Assembly: GCA_902535625.1 (NCBI GenBank) | Contig: CACAUA010000005.1 | Location: 1 to 59,563, forward strand | Source: an uncultured Pelagibacteraceae bacterium | GTDB lineage: Bacteria; Pseudomonadota; Alphaproteobacteria; Pelagibacterales; Pelagibacteraceae | Length of the DNA stretch: 59,563 nucleotides | Direction of reading: 5' to 3' | In this document: one piece after another, positions 38,886 through 51,777 of the stretch | How the letters are laid out: each line of letters begins with the position of its first letter | Position numbering within the stretch: the first letter of the stretch is position 1 | Notes under the pieces: model-generated | What the model was told of the DNA's origin: nothing | Database searches by the model: none | The model's input: only the letters and a program-made list of their open reading frames with translations | Made by a program: the position numbers and the translations under genes

Positions 38886-41783
38886 TTATTCAAATACTTT
38901 ATTTATAATTTCTTGTTGTTCAGAATTATGTCTTCTTGCATAACCTGTAGCAGGTGTAGCATCTGGACTTCTTCCAATGTAAGAAATTGCATTGTTTTTA
39001 GCCTTAATAGTCTCTAATGTCCATTGTATATAATCTCTAACAGCAAACCAAGCACCCATATTTTTGGGCTCCTCTTGGCACCAATAAAATTTTGAATTTT
39101 TTGCAAATGGTTTTAGCTCTTTAACCAAACTTTTTGCAGGGAAAGGATATAGTTGTTCAATTCTATACAAAATCACATCATTGATTTTTAGTTTCTCTCT
39201 TGCTGCGAGAAGATCAAAATAAATTTTTCCAGAGCATAATATTACTTTTCTAATTTTTTTATCTTCTTTTAACTTAATAAAACCTTTTTGCTTAGTATCT
39301 CTAGCATGATCCCATAGCACTCTATGAAAAGAATTTTTTTTACTAAAATCTTCTAAATTTGATACACAATATTTATTTCTTAAAAGTGACTTAGGTGTCA
39401 TTATAATTAGAGGTTTTCTAAAATCACGGTGCATCTGTCTTCTTAAAGCATGAAAATAATTTGCAGGTGTAGTACAATTCATAACTTGTAAATTATCATT
39501 TGCACATAATTGTAAAAATCTCTCTAATCTCGCAGAAGAGTGCTCTGGACCTTGTCCTTCATAACCATGGGGTAATAACATAACCAGTCCTGATGCTCTT
39601 TTCCACTTTCTTTCACCAGATGATATAAATTGATCAATAATTACTTGTGCACCATTTGCAAAATCTCCAAATTGAGCTTCCCAAATTGTCAATGTATTCG
39701 GTTCTACTAAACTGTATCCATATTCAAATCCTAAAACTGCAAGTTCAGATAAAAAACTATCTACAATTTCAAAATTTTTTTGGTTACTAGATATATTGTT
39801 TAAAGGTATGTACCTTGAATTATCAATTTGATTTCTTAAAACTGAGTGTCTTTGACTAAAGGTACCTCTACCTGAGTCCTGACCTACTAACCTTACTGGA
39901 TAACCTTCAACTAATAATGAACCAAATGCTAAAGACTCAGCTGTTGCCCAATCAATTCCTGAGCCTTCATTAATAGTTTTTTTTCTATTTTCCATAATTT
40001 TTGTTATGGTTTTGTGAATATTTTTATCAGTTGGAAAAACATGTATTCTGTCAGAAATATTATTTAAAATTTTCAAATCTGATCCAGTTACACCTCTTTT
40101 ATCTTTGCCTCTTTCGGGTTTATATCTCGACCAAGTTCCCTCAAACCACCTAATTTTAGGTTTATAATCTTTCGCATTTTTAAATTGATCATCTAATAAA
40201 TTTTTAAAATCAATAATTTGTTGATCTAAATCTTGTTTCGTAAAAAGTCCTTCATTTACCAGTTTTTCACCATAAATTTTAATTGTAGATGGATGAGATC
40301 TAATTTTTTTGTACATAAGTGGTTGGGTGAAAGATGGCTCATCTCCCTCATTATGTCCAAATCTTCTGTAACATATTAAATCAATTACAACATCGCGATT
40401 GAATTTTAATCTAAACTCAGTTGCTATTCTAGTTGCGTAAACAACTGCCTCAGGATCATCTCCATTAACATGGATGATTGGTGCATCAACCATTTTACCT
40501 ACGTCAGAAGGATAAGGGGAAGATCGCGCAAATCTAGGACTTGTTGTAAATCCAATTTGGTTGTTAACAATAATATGGATTGTCCCTCCAGTGTTATGAC
40601 CAGGAAGTCCGGACATCGCAAAACACTCTGCCACTATTCCTTGGCCTGCAAATGCAGCATCGCCGTGAATTAATATTGGTATAACTTTATTTCTTTCTTT
40701 GTCTTTGTGAAAAAATTGTTTAGCTCTAGTTTGGCCGAGAACAACAGGATTAACTGCCTCTAAATGTGAAGGATTATCTGTTAAGCTAACGTGTACAGGA
40801 TTTCCATCAAATTCTCTATCAGATGAGGCTCCTAAATGGTATTTGACATCTCCAGCACCATCTTCTGAACCGTCCATTTCACCTGCAAATTCATTAAAAA
40901 TTCTTTTATAAGACTTTTGTAAAACGTTTGCTAAGACATTTAGTCTTCCTCTATGTGACATTCCTATTTTAACTTCTTTTATTTTGGATTGTCCTCCGAT
41001 TTTTATAATTTGCTCAAGAGCAGGTATTAAACTTTCTCCACCATCCAAACCAAATCTTTTAGTACCAACATATTTTGTGTTTAAAAATTTTTCAAATCCC
41101 TCTGCTTGTATTAATTTATTTAAAATTGCTTGCTTTCCATTTTTTGTAAACTTGAGTGCATTCTCGTCTTTTTCAACTCTATCTCTAAACCACATTCTCT
41201 CAGTTGGATTTGAAATATGCATGTATTCATAACCTATGGGACCACAATAAGTTTTTTTTAAAAACTTCAGTATTTCTCTAATATTTGCACTTTTTTTATT
41301 TATTATTCCGTTTAGAAAAATTTCTTTGTCATAATCTTCTTTTTTAAAACCATAGTACTCAGGATGTAATTCGTCTAAATATTCTGACTTCATCAATTCT
41401 AAAGGATCTAATTTTGATAATAGATGTCCCCTTAAGCGATAAGCTCTTATCAAGGCTACGGCACTTATTGAATTTTTATTTGAATTTGCAATTACTTGAA
41501 AATTAAACTTGCTAGAATTATCTTTGTTTTTTTCATTTTCTTTAGCTGTTTTCTCAACATCTTCTATATTAATTTTTTTTGAGAAAGGTTTCCACGACGG
41601 TCCATTTATCTCATCGACTAATATCTTCATATCCTCATCTACACCTGAGAAATATTCAATCCAACTTTCAGATAGAGATGGATCTTTATTTATAAATTTT
41701 ACATACATTTCCTCAATAAATGCACTATTGGCCTTATTTAGAAATGATGTTTTTTTATATTCCAGATTTTTAGGAGAGCTCAT
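38886..41783 (-). CDS. sucA: 2-Oxoglutarate dehydrogenase E1
   Basis: Thiamine-diphosphate decarboxylase subunit of 2-oxoglutarate dehydrogenase, 965 residues. N-terminal SFLNKANSAFIEEMY, RAYRLRGHLLSKLDPL, GMSHRGRLNVLANVL, GDAAFAGQGIVAE and NQIGFTTSP with the ThDP/Mg site, QDSGRGTFSQRHSVL and LPHGYEGQGPEHSSAR in the C-terminal half. Length is typical. It is followed by sucB without a gap and preceded by sucD 30 bases upstream. Confidence 0.98.
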   Translation of the reverse strand: MSSPKNLEYKKTSFLNKANSAFIEEMYVKFINKDPSLSESWIEYFSGVDEDMKILVDEINGPSWKPFSKKINIEDVEKTAKENEKNKDNSSKFNFQVIANSNKNSISAVALIRAYRLRGHLLSKLDPLELMKSEYLDELHPEYYGFKKEDYDKEIFLNGIINKKSANIREILKFLKKTYCGPIGYEYMHISNPTERMWFRDRVEKDENALKFTKNGKQAILNKLIQAEGFEKFLNTKYVGTKRFGLDGGESLIPALEQIIKIGGQSKIKEVKIGMSHRGRLNVLANVLQKSYKRIFNEFAGEMDGSEDGAGDVKYHLGASSDREFDGNPVHVSLTDNPSHLEAVNPVVLGQTRAKQFFHKDKERNKVIPILIHGDAAFAGQGIVAECFAMSGLPGHNTGGTIHIIVNNQIGFTTSPRFARSSPYPSDVGKMVDAPIIHVNGDDPEAVVYATRIATEFRLKFNRDVVIDLICYRRFGHNEGDEPSFTQPLMYKKIRSHPSTIKIYGEKLVNEGLFTKQDLDQQIIDFKNLLDDQFKNAKDYKPKIRWFEGTWSRYKPERGKDKRGVTGSDLKILNNISDRIHVFPTDKNIHKTITKIMENRKKTINEGSGIDWATAESLAFGSLLVEGYPVRLVGQDSGRGTFSQRHSVLRNQIDNSRYIPLNNISSNQKNFEIVDSFLSELAVLGFEYGYSLVEPNTLTIWEAQFGDFANGAQVIIDQFISSGERKWKRASGLVMLLPHGYEGQGPEHSSARLERFLQLCANDNLQVMNCTTPANYFHALRRQMHRDFRKPLIIMTPKSLLRNKYCVSNLEDFSKKNSFHRVLWDHARDTKQKGFIKLKEDKKIRKVILCSGKIYFDLLAAREKLKINDVILYRIEQLYPFPAKSLVKELKPFAKNSKFYWCQEEPKNMGAWFAVRDYIQWTLETIKAKNNAISYIGRSPDATPATGYARRHNSEQQEIINKVFE

Positions 41784-41813
41784 TTTATTTTAATATAATA
41801 CTAAATTTTGTTT

Positions 41814-42689
41814 TCAATTGGACAATTTATTTAACAATGTTTTTCCAATTTCTGAAGGGGATGTGGCAACTTCTATACCACAATCTTCCATTTTTTTGAT
41901 CTTATCTTTGGCCCCGCCTTTGCCACCTGATATTATGGCGCCTGCATGTCCCATTCTTCTACCCGGTGGTGCTGTAACACCTGCAATAAAACCAACCATG
42001 GGTTTTTTTATTTCATGATTTTTTACAAATTCAGCTGCTTCTTCTTCAGCTGATCCTCCTATTTCACCAATCATTAAAATTGATTTAGTTTCCTCATCCT
42101 TTAAAAATAAATCTAAACAATCAATGAAGTTCGTACCATTTATTGGATCACCACCTATACCTATACATGTTGATTGTCCCAAATCATTCTCTGTAGTTTG
42201 TGCGACAGCCTCATAGGTCAAAGTTCCAGATCTTGATACAATACCAACAGAACCCTTTTTATGTATATTTCCTGGCATTATTCCGATCTTGCATTCATCA
42301 GGCGTAATTATCCCTGGACAATTGGGACCGATTAATCTTGATTTTGAATTAAGTAACTTTTTTTTGACCTTAATCATATCAAGAACTGGTATACCCTCAG
42401 TGATACAAACGATTAATTCTAAGTTAGCTTCAATGGCCTCTATGATTGCTGCGGATGCAAATTTCGCAGGAACATAAATCATAGTTGCGTTGGCACCAGT
42501 TTCATCGACTGCTTCCTTTACTGTATTAAATACTGGTCTATCTAGATGAGTTTGACCACCTTTTTTTGGTGTAACTCCTCCGACTAAATTTGTTCCATAT
42601 TTAATTGCTTGCTCTGAATGAAAAGTTCCGTGGCTACCCGTAAAACCTTGGCAAATTAACTTTGTGTTTTTATTAACTAAAACTGACAT
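41814..42689 (-). CDS. sucD: Succinyl-CoA ligase alpha subunit
   Basis: CoA-binding and phospho-histidine subunit, 291 residues. [37 protein letters not shown], and the phosphorylated His in [12 protein letters not shown] near the end. It abuts sucC (stop and start adjacent), forming the normal alpha-beta pair inside the TCA cluster. Confidence 0.98.
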   Translation of the reverse strand: MSVLVNKNTKLICQGFTGSHGTFHSEQAIKYGTNLVGGVTPKKGGQTHLDRPVFNTVKEAVDETGANATMIYVPAKFASAAIIEAIEANLELIVCITEGIPVLDMIKVKKKLLNSKSRLIGPNCPGIITPDECKIGIMPGNIHKKGSVGIVSRSGTLTYEAVAQTTENDLGQSTCIGIGGDPINGTNFIDCLDLFLKDEETKSILMIGEIGGSAEEEAAEFVKNHEIKKPMVGFIAGVTAPPGRRMGHAGAIISGGKGGAKDKIKKMEDCGIEVATSPSEIGKTLLNKLSN

Positions 42690-43850
42690 TTATTTAATAG
42701 CCTCTACAATTTTTTTAGCAGCATCTGATAAATCAGAAGCAGAAATTAACTCAAGACCTGAATTATCAAGTATTTTTTTTCCCTCTTCAAAATTTGTTCC
42801 AGCTAGTCTTACAACAAGAGGAACATTCATTTTTATTTCTTTTGCAGCATCCACAACACCTTGGGCAAGAACATCACATCTCATTATTCCACCAAAAATA
42901 TTAATCAATATTCCTTTAACATTTTTATCTGATAAAATTATTTTAAAAGCAGCTGCCACTTTTTCTTTAGAAGCCCCACCACCAACATCTAAAAAATTTG
43001 CTGGTTCCTTTCCATATAATTTAATTATGTCCATAGTTGCCATTGCGAGCCCAGCTCCATTAACCATACATCCAATTGTTCCATCAAGTTTAATATATGC
43101 TAAATCATGCTTGCTAGCTTCTATCTCTGTTTCTTCTTCTTCATTGAGGTCTCTCAACTCAATTAGCTCTGGATGTCTGAATAAAGCATTTCCATCAAAA
43201 TTCATTTTTGCATCTAAACAAATCAACTCTTTTTCTTTTGTTAAAATTAAAGGATTAATTTCAATTAAATTAGCATCGGTTTCTATAAATAATTTGTATA
43301 TGGACTTGATTAGACTAATTCCTTGTTCTTTTGTTTCTTCATCTAGATTAAAAATACTTATTATTTTATTACAATTCTCATCAGATATTTCGTTATCTAA
43401 ATCTACTTTTGTAGTTAAAATTTTCTCAGGAGATTTGATTGCGACTTCCTCTATATCCATACCCCCTTGATCACTTGAGATAAAAGCTATCTTTGAGCTC
43501 GCACGATCTACAACACAAGACAAATAAAATTCTTTATCAATGTTAGATGAAACTTCGACATATAATCTTTTAACAATTCTTCCACTAGGTCCTGTCTGAT
43601 GAGTGATTAATTTTTTTCCAAGCAAGGATTTTGCCTCTGTTTCAAGACTTTTTAAATCATCTACTATTTTAACTCCACCAGCTTTACCTCTGCCTCCAGC
43701 ATGAATTTGTGCTTTCAACACATATTTATCAGTTTTAAGATTTTTAGCTTTTTCCAATAATTCATTTACATCTAGAGCATAAACTCCATCCGGAACTTTA
43801 GCTCCATATTTTCTAAGTATATTCTTTGCTTGGTGTTCGTGAATATTCAT
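42690..43850 (-). CDS. sucC: Succinyl-CoA ligase beta subunit
   Basis: ATP-grasp subunit conserving the thioester energy of succinyl-CoA, 386 residues. [17 protein letters not shown] start, [59 protein letters not shown] and [15 protein letters not shown] are all intact. It follows mdh after three bases and precedes sucD directly. Confidence 0.98.
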   Translation of the reverse strand: MNIHEHQAKNILRKYGAKVPDGVYALDVNELLEKAKNLKTDKYVLKAQIHAGGRGKAGGVKIVDDLKSLETEAKSLLGKKLITHQTGPSGRIVKRLYVEVSSNIDKEFYLSCVVDRASSKIAFISSDQGGMDIEEVAIKSPEKILTTKVDLDNEISDENCNKIISIFNLDEETKEQGISLIKSIYKLFIETDANLIEINPLILTKEKELICLDAKMNFDGNALFRHPELIELRDLNEEEETEIEASKHDLAYIKLDGTIGCMVNGAGLAMATMDIIKLYGKEPANFLDVGGGASKEKVAAAFKIILSDKNVKGILINIFGGIMRCDVLAQGVVDAAKEIKMNVPLVVRLAGTNFEEGKKILDNSGLELISASDLSDAAKKIVEAIK

Positions 43851-43853
43851 TAA

Positions 43854-46314
<2,461 letters not shown>

Positions 46315-46334
46315 GGATGTATTTAAATAAGTAA

Positions 46335-47108
46335 TTATGTGGTTGCAAGCATTTTCTTTATCTCAGCAATAGCTTTTGCTGGATTTAATCCTTTTGGACA
46401 TGCGTTAGTGCAGTTCAAAATCGTATGGCATCTATAAAGCTTAAGTTCATCTGCAACCTTTTGAAGTCTTTCCTTTCTATCTTCGTCTCTGCTATCCATT
46501 ATCCATCTATAAGCTTGTAATAAAACTGCAGGACCTAAATACTTATCGCCATTCCACCAATAACTAGGACATGAAGTAGAACAACAAGCACACATTATAC
46601 ATTCATAAGCTCCATCAAGTTTAGCTCTATCTTCTGGAGATTGATGAATTTCTGTTGTTTCACTTTTTGAATTATTTTTTAACCAAGGTTCAATGGATTG
46701 GTATTGTTTATATAATCCGCTTAAGTCTCCTATTAAATCTTTTTTTACTTTTAAGTGAGGCAAAGGGTATATATCTATATCTCCCTTGATTTCTGCATGT
46801 GGCTTAGTACATGCAAGACCATTTTTTCCACCCATATTCATTGCACAAGAACCACAAACTCCATGCGCACAAGATCTTCTATATGCAAGTGTTGGATCAA
46901 TTTCGTTTTTAATTTTATTTAGTATGTCTAAAACTTTAGATGGGCAATTATCCATGTCTACTTCATATGTGTCTATTCTTGGGTTCTCTCCAGTGGATGG
47001 ATCCCATCTATAAACATTTACTTTTCTGATATTCTTTGAACCGGTTTTGTCTTTAAAATATTTACCTTTATTAACTTTTGAGTTTTGTGGTAAATTTAAT
47101 TGAACCAT
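46335..47108 (-). CDS. sdhB: Succinate dehydrogenase iron-sulfur subunit
   Basis: Electron-transfer subunit of complex II, 257 residues. Three cluster motifs are intact: [2Fe-2S] in [16 protein letters not shown] with LACT, [4Fe-4S] in [12 protein letters not shown] and [3Fe-4S] in [17 protein letters not shown]. It starts one base inside the sdhA stop. Confidence 0.98.
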   Translation of the reverse strand: MVQLNLPQNSKVNKGKYFKDKTGSKNIRKVNVYRWDPSTGENPRIDTYEVDMDNCPSKVLDILNKIKNEIDPTLAYRRSCAHGVCGSCAMNMGGKNGLACTKPHAEIKGDIDIYPLPHLKVKKDLIGDLSGLYKQYQSIEPWLKNNSKSETTEIHQSPEDRAKLDGAYECIMCACCSTSCPSYWWNGDKYLGPAVLLQAYRWIMDSRDEDRKERLQKVADELKLYRCHTILNCTNACPKGLNPAKAIAEIKKMLATT

Positions 47109-48883
47109 TAATACACTCTTTCTTGTGGAGGAAAATATTGGACTTCATTTGTTAATGTTGAAGTATGTACATCTCTGTATTCAATTTTAGTATTTTTTCC
47201 ATCACACCAAGATAATGTATGTTTCATAAATTTTTCATCATTTCTTTTCGGATAATCTTCACGAGCATGAGCTCCTCTGCTTTCTTTTCTGTGATATGCA
47301 GAATCTACAGTTGTTATTGCTTGTCTAATTAAATTATCAAATTCTAAAGTCTCAACTAAATCAGTATTGAATACCAACGATTTATCTTTAACAGAAATCG
47401 ATTCCATGCCGTCATATGTTTTTCTGATCTCGTCTACACCCTCTTTAAGATTCTTTTCAGTTCTAAATACAGCACATTTAGACTGCATTGTTTTTTGCAT
47501 CGCCAGTCTAAGTTCAGCAGTTCCATTATCTCCCTCTGCATACCTTAGTTTATCAAATCTATTTAGACATTTTTCAGTTTCGCTTTCACTAACTTCTTCG
47601 TGAGGCGTTCCAGGTTTTACCAATTCCGCTGCTCTCTTTGCTGCTGCTCTTCCAAAAACAACCAAGTCAATAAGTGAATTTGAACCTAATCTATTTGCTC
47701 CATGCACAGATACGCACGCGGCCTCACCAATCGCCATCAAACCTGGGACTGTTTTTTGAGATCCGTTTACTGTTAAAACTTCAGCTTTATAATTTGTTGG
47801 TATACCACCCATATTATAATGAACTGTTGGAACAACTGGTATCGGTTCTTTGGTTACATCTACATTTGCAAATAATCTTGCTGCCTCAGTAATGCCTGGC
47901 AATCTATCTTCAATAACTTTTTTATCTAAATGACTTAAATATAAATGAACATGGTCTTGATCTTTACCAACACCTCTTCCCTCATTGATTTCAACAGACA
48001 TTGATCTGCTAACTACATCTCTTGATGCAAGATCTTTTGCGTTGGGAGCATATCTCTCCATAAATCTTTCACCTTTAGAGTTTACCAAATATCCACCTTC
48101 ACCTCTTACACCTTCAGAAATAAGTGTTCCGTGTCCATATATTCCTGTAGGGTGAAATTGTACAAACTCCATATCTTGAAGAGGTAATCCAGCTCTTAAT
48201 ACCATTGCATTACCATCACCAGTACAAGTATGTGCAGATGTTGCTGAGTAATACACCTTCCCATATCCTCCTGTGGCTATAATTGTTATGTGAGATCTAA
48301 AACGATGAATCGTTCCATCATTTAAATTCCAGGCAATTAAACCTTTGCATTGTCCATCTTTCATAATTAAGTCTAATGCAAAATATTCAATAAAAAATTC
48401 TGTATTATGTTTAAGTGCTTGACCATACAATGTATGGAGAATTGCATGACCAGTTCTGTCTGCTGCAGCACAAGTTCTTTGTACAATTCCATTTCCATAA
48501 TTTTTTGTCATTCCTCCAAATGGTCTTTGATAAATTTTTCCATCTTCTGTTCTACTAAAAGGAACACCATACTTTTCTAATTCTAAAACTGCTTTTGGAG
48601 CTTCCTTACACAAATATTCAATACTATCTTGATCGCCTAACCAATCTGCTCCTTTTACAGTATCGTACATATGCCAACGCCAATCGTCTTCTCCCATGTT
48701 TCCAAGGGCTGCTGAAATTCCACCTTGGGCAGCTGATGTATGACTTCTGGTTGGAAAGACTTTAGAAATGCATGCAGTTTTTAATCCAGCTTCACTTAAA
48801 CCAACCGCAGCTCTTAGGCCAGAACCTCCAGCACCAAGGACAACGACATCGTATTCATGATCTATAATATTATAAGATTTCAT
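47108..48883 (-). CDS. sdhA: Succinate dehydrogenase flavoprotein subunit
   Basis: FAD subunit oxidising succinate to fumarate, 591 residues. FAD-binding [16 protein letters not shown], covalent-FAD His in [16 protein letters not shown], active-site region [20 protein letters not shown] in its conserved order, [10 protein letters not shown] and [16 protein letters not shown], and the C-terminal [12 protein letters not shown]. It overlaps sdhD by four bases. Confidence 0.98.
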   Translation of the reverse strand: MKSYNIIDHEYDVVVLGAGGSGLRAAVGLSEAGLKTACISKVFPTRSHTSAAQGGISAALGNMGEDDWRWHMYDTVKGADWLGDQDSIEYLCKEAPKAVLELEKYGVPFSRTEDGKIYQRPFGGMTKNYGNGIVQRTCAAADRTGHAILHTLYGQALKHNTEFFIEYFALDLIMKDGQCKGLIAWNLNDGTIHRFRSHITIIATGGYGKVYYSATSAHTCTGDGNAMVLRAGLPLQDMEFVQFHPTGIYGHGTLISEGVRGEGGYLVNSKGERFMERYAPNAKDLASRDVVSRSMSVEINEGRGVGKDQDHVHLYLSHLDKKVIEDRLPGITEAARLFANVDVTKEPIPVVPTVHYNMGGIPTNYKAEVLTVNGSQKTVPGLMAIGEAACVSVHGANRLGSNSLIDLVVFGRAAAKRAAELVKPGTPHEEVSESETEKCLNRFDKLRYAEGDNGTAELRLAMQKTMQSKCAVFRTEKNLKEGVDEIRKTYDGMESISVKDKSLVFNTDLVETLEFDNLIRQAITTVDSAYHRKESRGAHAREDYPKRNDEKFMKHTLSWCDGKNTKIEYRDVHTSTLTNEVQYFPPQERVY

Positions 48884-49209
48884 ATAGTTAGTTTAAATAC
48901 CGCAAATATTGTAATTAAAGGAATTGTTATAGCAAAAAAATTTAAAGCTTTGTTTGCGGCATTTTTGATTTTTTCGTCTTTAATATAGTCTTCAAAAACC
49001 TCACTTATGCTTAATGCTGAGAAAAAGTACGCAAAAATAAGAAATAGACTAAATATAAACTTTGAAGGTTGAGAAGTTAGAAAAGTTAATATCTCTGAGT
49101 AACTTTTATCATAAATACTAACCAAATTTAAAGCAAACCATAACATCAAAGGTAATAATATGAGAGAACTCAACTTTAAAAATACCCATTTTTTTGTTAC
49201 TGCTCTCAT
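48880..49209 (-). CDS. sdhD: Succinate dehydrogenase membrane anchor subunit D
   Basis: Small anchor of complex II, 109 residues, with three hydrophobic helices (about 12-30, 50-69 and 88-107). The region [14 protein letters not shown] matches the short conserved anchor motif after helix two. Sequence conservation is low; the call rests on position between sdhC (one-base overlap) and sdhA (four-base overlap). Confidence 0.9.
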   Translation of the reverse strand: MRAVTKKWVFLKLSSLILLPLMLWFALNLVSIYDKSYSEILTFLTSQPSKFIFSLFLIFAYFFSALSISEVFEDYIKDEKIKNAANKALNFFAITIPLITIFAVFKLTI

Positions 49210-49589
49210 TACAATAAATTTCGTCCTATTAAATAAATTGAAACGGTTAATACAAAAGATCCAAATATTACAATCAACCCTGTAATTTTTGTAGTTTTTA
49301 ATTCAAATCCATAACCAAAATCCATGATTAAATGTCTTATCTCACTTAAGATTTGGAAACTAAAAGACCATGTAATACCCAATATGAAAAATTTTCCAAT
49401 AATAGATTGGAGGAATAACTTTATAAATTCATGACTTTCTTCACTAAATGAAAAAAATATAAAAAAAATACAAATTAAAGTTATTGCTAATATATTTATT
49501 ATTCCAGTAATTCTATGAGATATTGAAACTAAAGATGAAATATGCCATCTATAAATTTGAATGTGAGGAGATAAAGGATTATTTTCCAT
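49209..49589 (-). CDS. sdhC: Succinate dehydrogenase cytochrome b556 subunit
   Basis: Heme-binding membrane anchor, 126 residues with three helices. N-terminal PLSPHIQIYRWHISSLVSI and SHRITG are the family signature; the heme ligand His is in SEIRHLIMDFGYG at the end of helix two. It overlaps the upstream asd stop by 11 bases, an unusual coupling of an amino-acid gene to complex II. Confidence 0.95.
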   Translation of the reverse strand: MENNPLSPHIQIYRWHISSLVSISHRITGIINILAITLICIFFIFFSFSEESHEFIKLFLQSIIGKFFILGITWSFSFQILSEIRHLIMDFGYGFELKTTKITGLIVIFGSFVLTVSIYLIGRNLL

Positions 49590-50589
49590 TTTGATTTGCT
49601 TTCATTATTGTTTCTGCAATTTCAACAGAATTCAATGCGGCTCCTCTTAATAGGTTATCCGAAACGATCCACAAATTAATTGAGTTCTCTTTTGTCTTAT
49701 CATCTCTAATTCTGGAGATAAATGTTTCATCACTACCAGTTGCTTCTATTGGTGTGCTATATCCTCCATTTTCTCTTTTATCTATAACTCTACAACCATC
49801 AGCATTATTTAATGCCTCTCTGATTTGATCAAGAGAGTAAGGATTTTCAAACTCTATGTTTACTGACTCTGAATGTGATACTAGAACAGGAATTCTAACG
49901 CACGTAGCTGTTAACTCTATATTATTATCAAGTATTTTTTTTGTTTCATTAGTCATTTTCAATTCTTCTTTTGTGTATCCATCATCCGAAAAAACATCAA
50001 TGTGAGGAATTATATTGAATGCTATTTGTTTAGTAAAATTTTTAGATTGAACAGGATTTCCATCAAGATAAGATTTAGTTTGTTCAATCAATTCATCCAT
50101 AGGTGCTTTTCCACCTCCAGAAACAGATTGATAGGTAGAAACTATTACCCTTTTTATTTTATATAAATCATGTAATGGTTTAAGAGCTAATACTAACTGA
50201 GCTGTTGAGCAGTTAGGATTTGCCACAATATTTTTTTTCATTTGATTAATTTTTTCTGCATTCACTTGAGGCACAATTAGTGGAACATCGGGGTCCATTC
50301 TAAAAAAACTAGAATTATCAATTACAGTTGTTAATTTTGCTGCACTTTCTGCATATTGTTCTGCAATTTTACCACCTGCTGCAAAAAAAGTTATATTCGC
50401 ATTTGAAAAATCATATTTTTCAAGATCATGGACTTCGTAATCTTTGCCTTTAAAACTTATTTTTTTTCCAGCACTATTAGAAGAGGCAACTAAAAAAAGG
50501 TTATCAAATTTAATATCTTTTTTTTCTATAACTTCTAAAGTCTTTCTCCCAACATTACCGGTTGCACCGATGATAGCTATATTAGTCAT
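49579..50589 (-). CDS. asd: Aspartate-semialdehyde dehydrogenase
   Basis: NADPH-dependent enzyme at the branch point to lysine, threonine and methionine, 336 residues. NIAIIGATGNVGRKTLEV, SSNSAGKKISF, the nucleophile Cys in ANPNCSTAQLVLAL, SGGGKAPMDEL, and the His in VLVSHSESVNIEFE. It sits between dmdA (14 bases upstream) and sdhC (overlapping downstream). Confidence 0.97.
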   Translation of the reverse strand: MTNIAIIGATGNVGRKTLEVIEKKDIKFDNLFLVASSNSAGKKISFKGKDYEVHDLEKYDFSNANITFFAAGGKIAEQYAESAAKLTTVIDNSSFFRMDPDVPLIVPQVNAEKINQMKKNIVANPNCSTAQLVLALKPLHDLYKIKRVIVSTYQSVSGGGKAPMDELIEQTKSYLDGNPVQSKNFTKQIAFNIIPHIDVFSDDGYTKEELKMTNETKKILDNNIELTATCVRIPVLVSHSESVNIEFENPYSLDQIREALNNADGCRVIDKRENGGYSTPIEATGSDETFISRIRDDKTKENSINLWIVSDNLLRGAALNSVEIAETIMKANQNGK

Positions 50590-50603
50590 TTTAAAGACTT
50601 ATA

Positions 50604-51713
50604 CTAAATGAAAGGTAAATCGCAAACTGTTCCGTTAAAACTATTACCATTTATATCAATTTTGAATGTTTGCTTTGCTTCAAAATATGGTTTTTTTATC
50701 ATAGCTATACCAATTACCTGTTTAAAAGTTGGATTGTAACAACCTGATCTTAGTTCTCCGATTATATTATTTTTTTCATCTGTTAAATTCATTGAACCAG
50801 TTACACTTATTTTATCAGTATCAATTTTAACGCCCATTAGTTTTCTTTTAATTCCTTCAGACTTTATTTTTTTTAATTTCTCTTTTCCTAAAAATTCAAC
50901 ATCACTATCAATATTAATATATTTATCAAAGCCACATTCGTATGGGTTGTCTCCATTGTCCATATCGTTTCCTTGAGAAAGTAATCCACTTTCGATACGT
51001 TCAATTAAATTAGGACATCCTGCTCTAATATTAAACTCATCTCCGATTTCAAATAAATGATCGTATAGTTTTAAACCCGCATCATTATTCTCTACATAAA
51101 TTTCATATCCACCTTGTTTAGACCATCCTGATTGAGCAATTAAATGTTTGGCTCCAGCAAAATCAAAATATTCAAAACCAAAAAATTTTAAATTTGTTAT
51201 TTTTTCACCAAAAACTTTTTCCATTAATTTAAATGATTTAGGCCCTTGCACGGCCATAATATCAACTTCGGGTTCGATAATATTTACATCAAATTTATTC
51301 CCAATTGCCAATCCTTTAGCAAATAAGATTACATCTGTATCTGCAATAGAAACCCACCATTTATTCTCATTAAATCTTAGGACAACTGGGTCATTAATTA
51401 ATCCAGCATTATCATCTATAATTGGACAATAATAACATCTTCCATCTTTTGATTTTGAAAGATCTCTACAAGTCATAAGTTGAACCAATTTTGCTGCATC
51501 TTTTCCAGTAATCTCTACTTGTCTCTCAGCAGCCACATCCCAAACTTGAACATGTTCTTTTAAATGATGATATGAGTCTTCTAAAGAACCAAATGCAGCG
51601 GGAAGCAACATATGGTTATATATTGTGTAAGCAGTAACACCTTGTTTTTCAATTCTTGATGTATAAGGCGTACCTCTAAGTCTTCTTGATTTTGCAATAG
51701 AAAAATTTTTCAT
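50604..51713 (-). CDS. dmdA: DMSP demethylase DmdA
   Basis: Transfers a methyl group from dimethylsulfoniopropionate to tetrahydrofolate, giving methylmercaptopropionate. GcvT-like fold, 369 residues, the same length as the characterised Pelagibacter enzyme, and with its start [20 protein letters not shown] and characteristic segments [40 protein letters not shown] and ELRSGCYNP. The dmdB and dmdC neighbours confirm it is not an ordinary glycine-cleavage T protein. A 64-base gap to dmdB may hold its own promoter, but no clear boxes or Shine-Dalgarno are seen. Confidence 0.96.
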   Translation of the reverse strand: MKNFSIAKSRRLRGTPYTSRIEKQGVTAYTIYNHMLLPAAFGSLEDSYHHLKEHVQVWDVAAERQVEITGKDAAKLVQLMTCRDLSKSKDGRCYYCPIIDDNAGLINDPVVLRFNENKWWVSIADTDVILFAKGLAIGNKFDVNIIEPEVDIMAVQGPKSFKLMEKVFGEKITNLKFFGFEYFDFAGAKHLIAQSGWSKQGGYEIYVENNDAGLKLYDHLFEIGDEFNIRAGCPNLIERIESGLLSQGNDMDNGDNPYECGFDKYINIDSDVEFLGKEKLKKIKSEGIKRKLMGVKIDTDKISVTGSMNLTDEKNNIIGELRSGCYNPTFKQVIGIAMIKKPYFEAKQTFKIDINGNSFNGTVCDLPFI

Positions 51714-51777
51714 TTTTAGCTTAGTGTCATCTTTTTATCTATTTGTAAAGAAAGTAAGTTGTTTATTTGAAAGAAAT

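Noticed and set aside
50604..51713. Glycine-cleavage T protein (GcvT)
   Set aside because: Length, N-terminus and the dmdB/dmdC neighbours match DMSP demethylase; no gcvH or gcvP is nearby.
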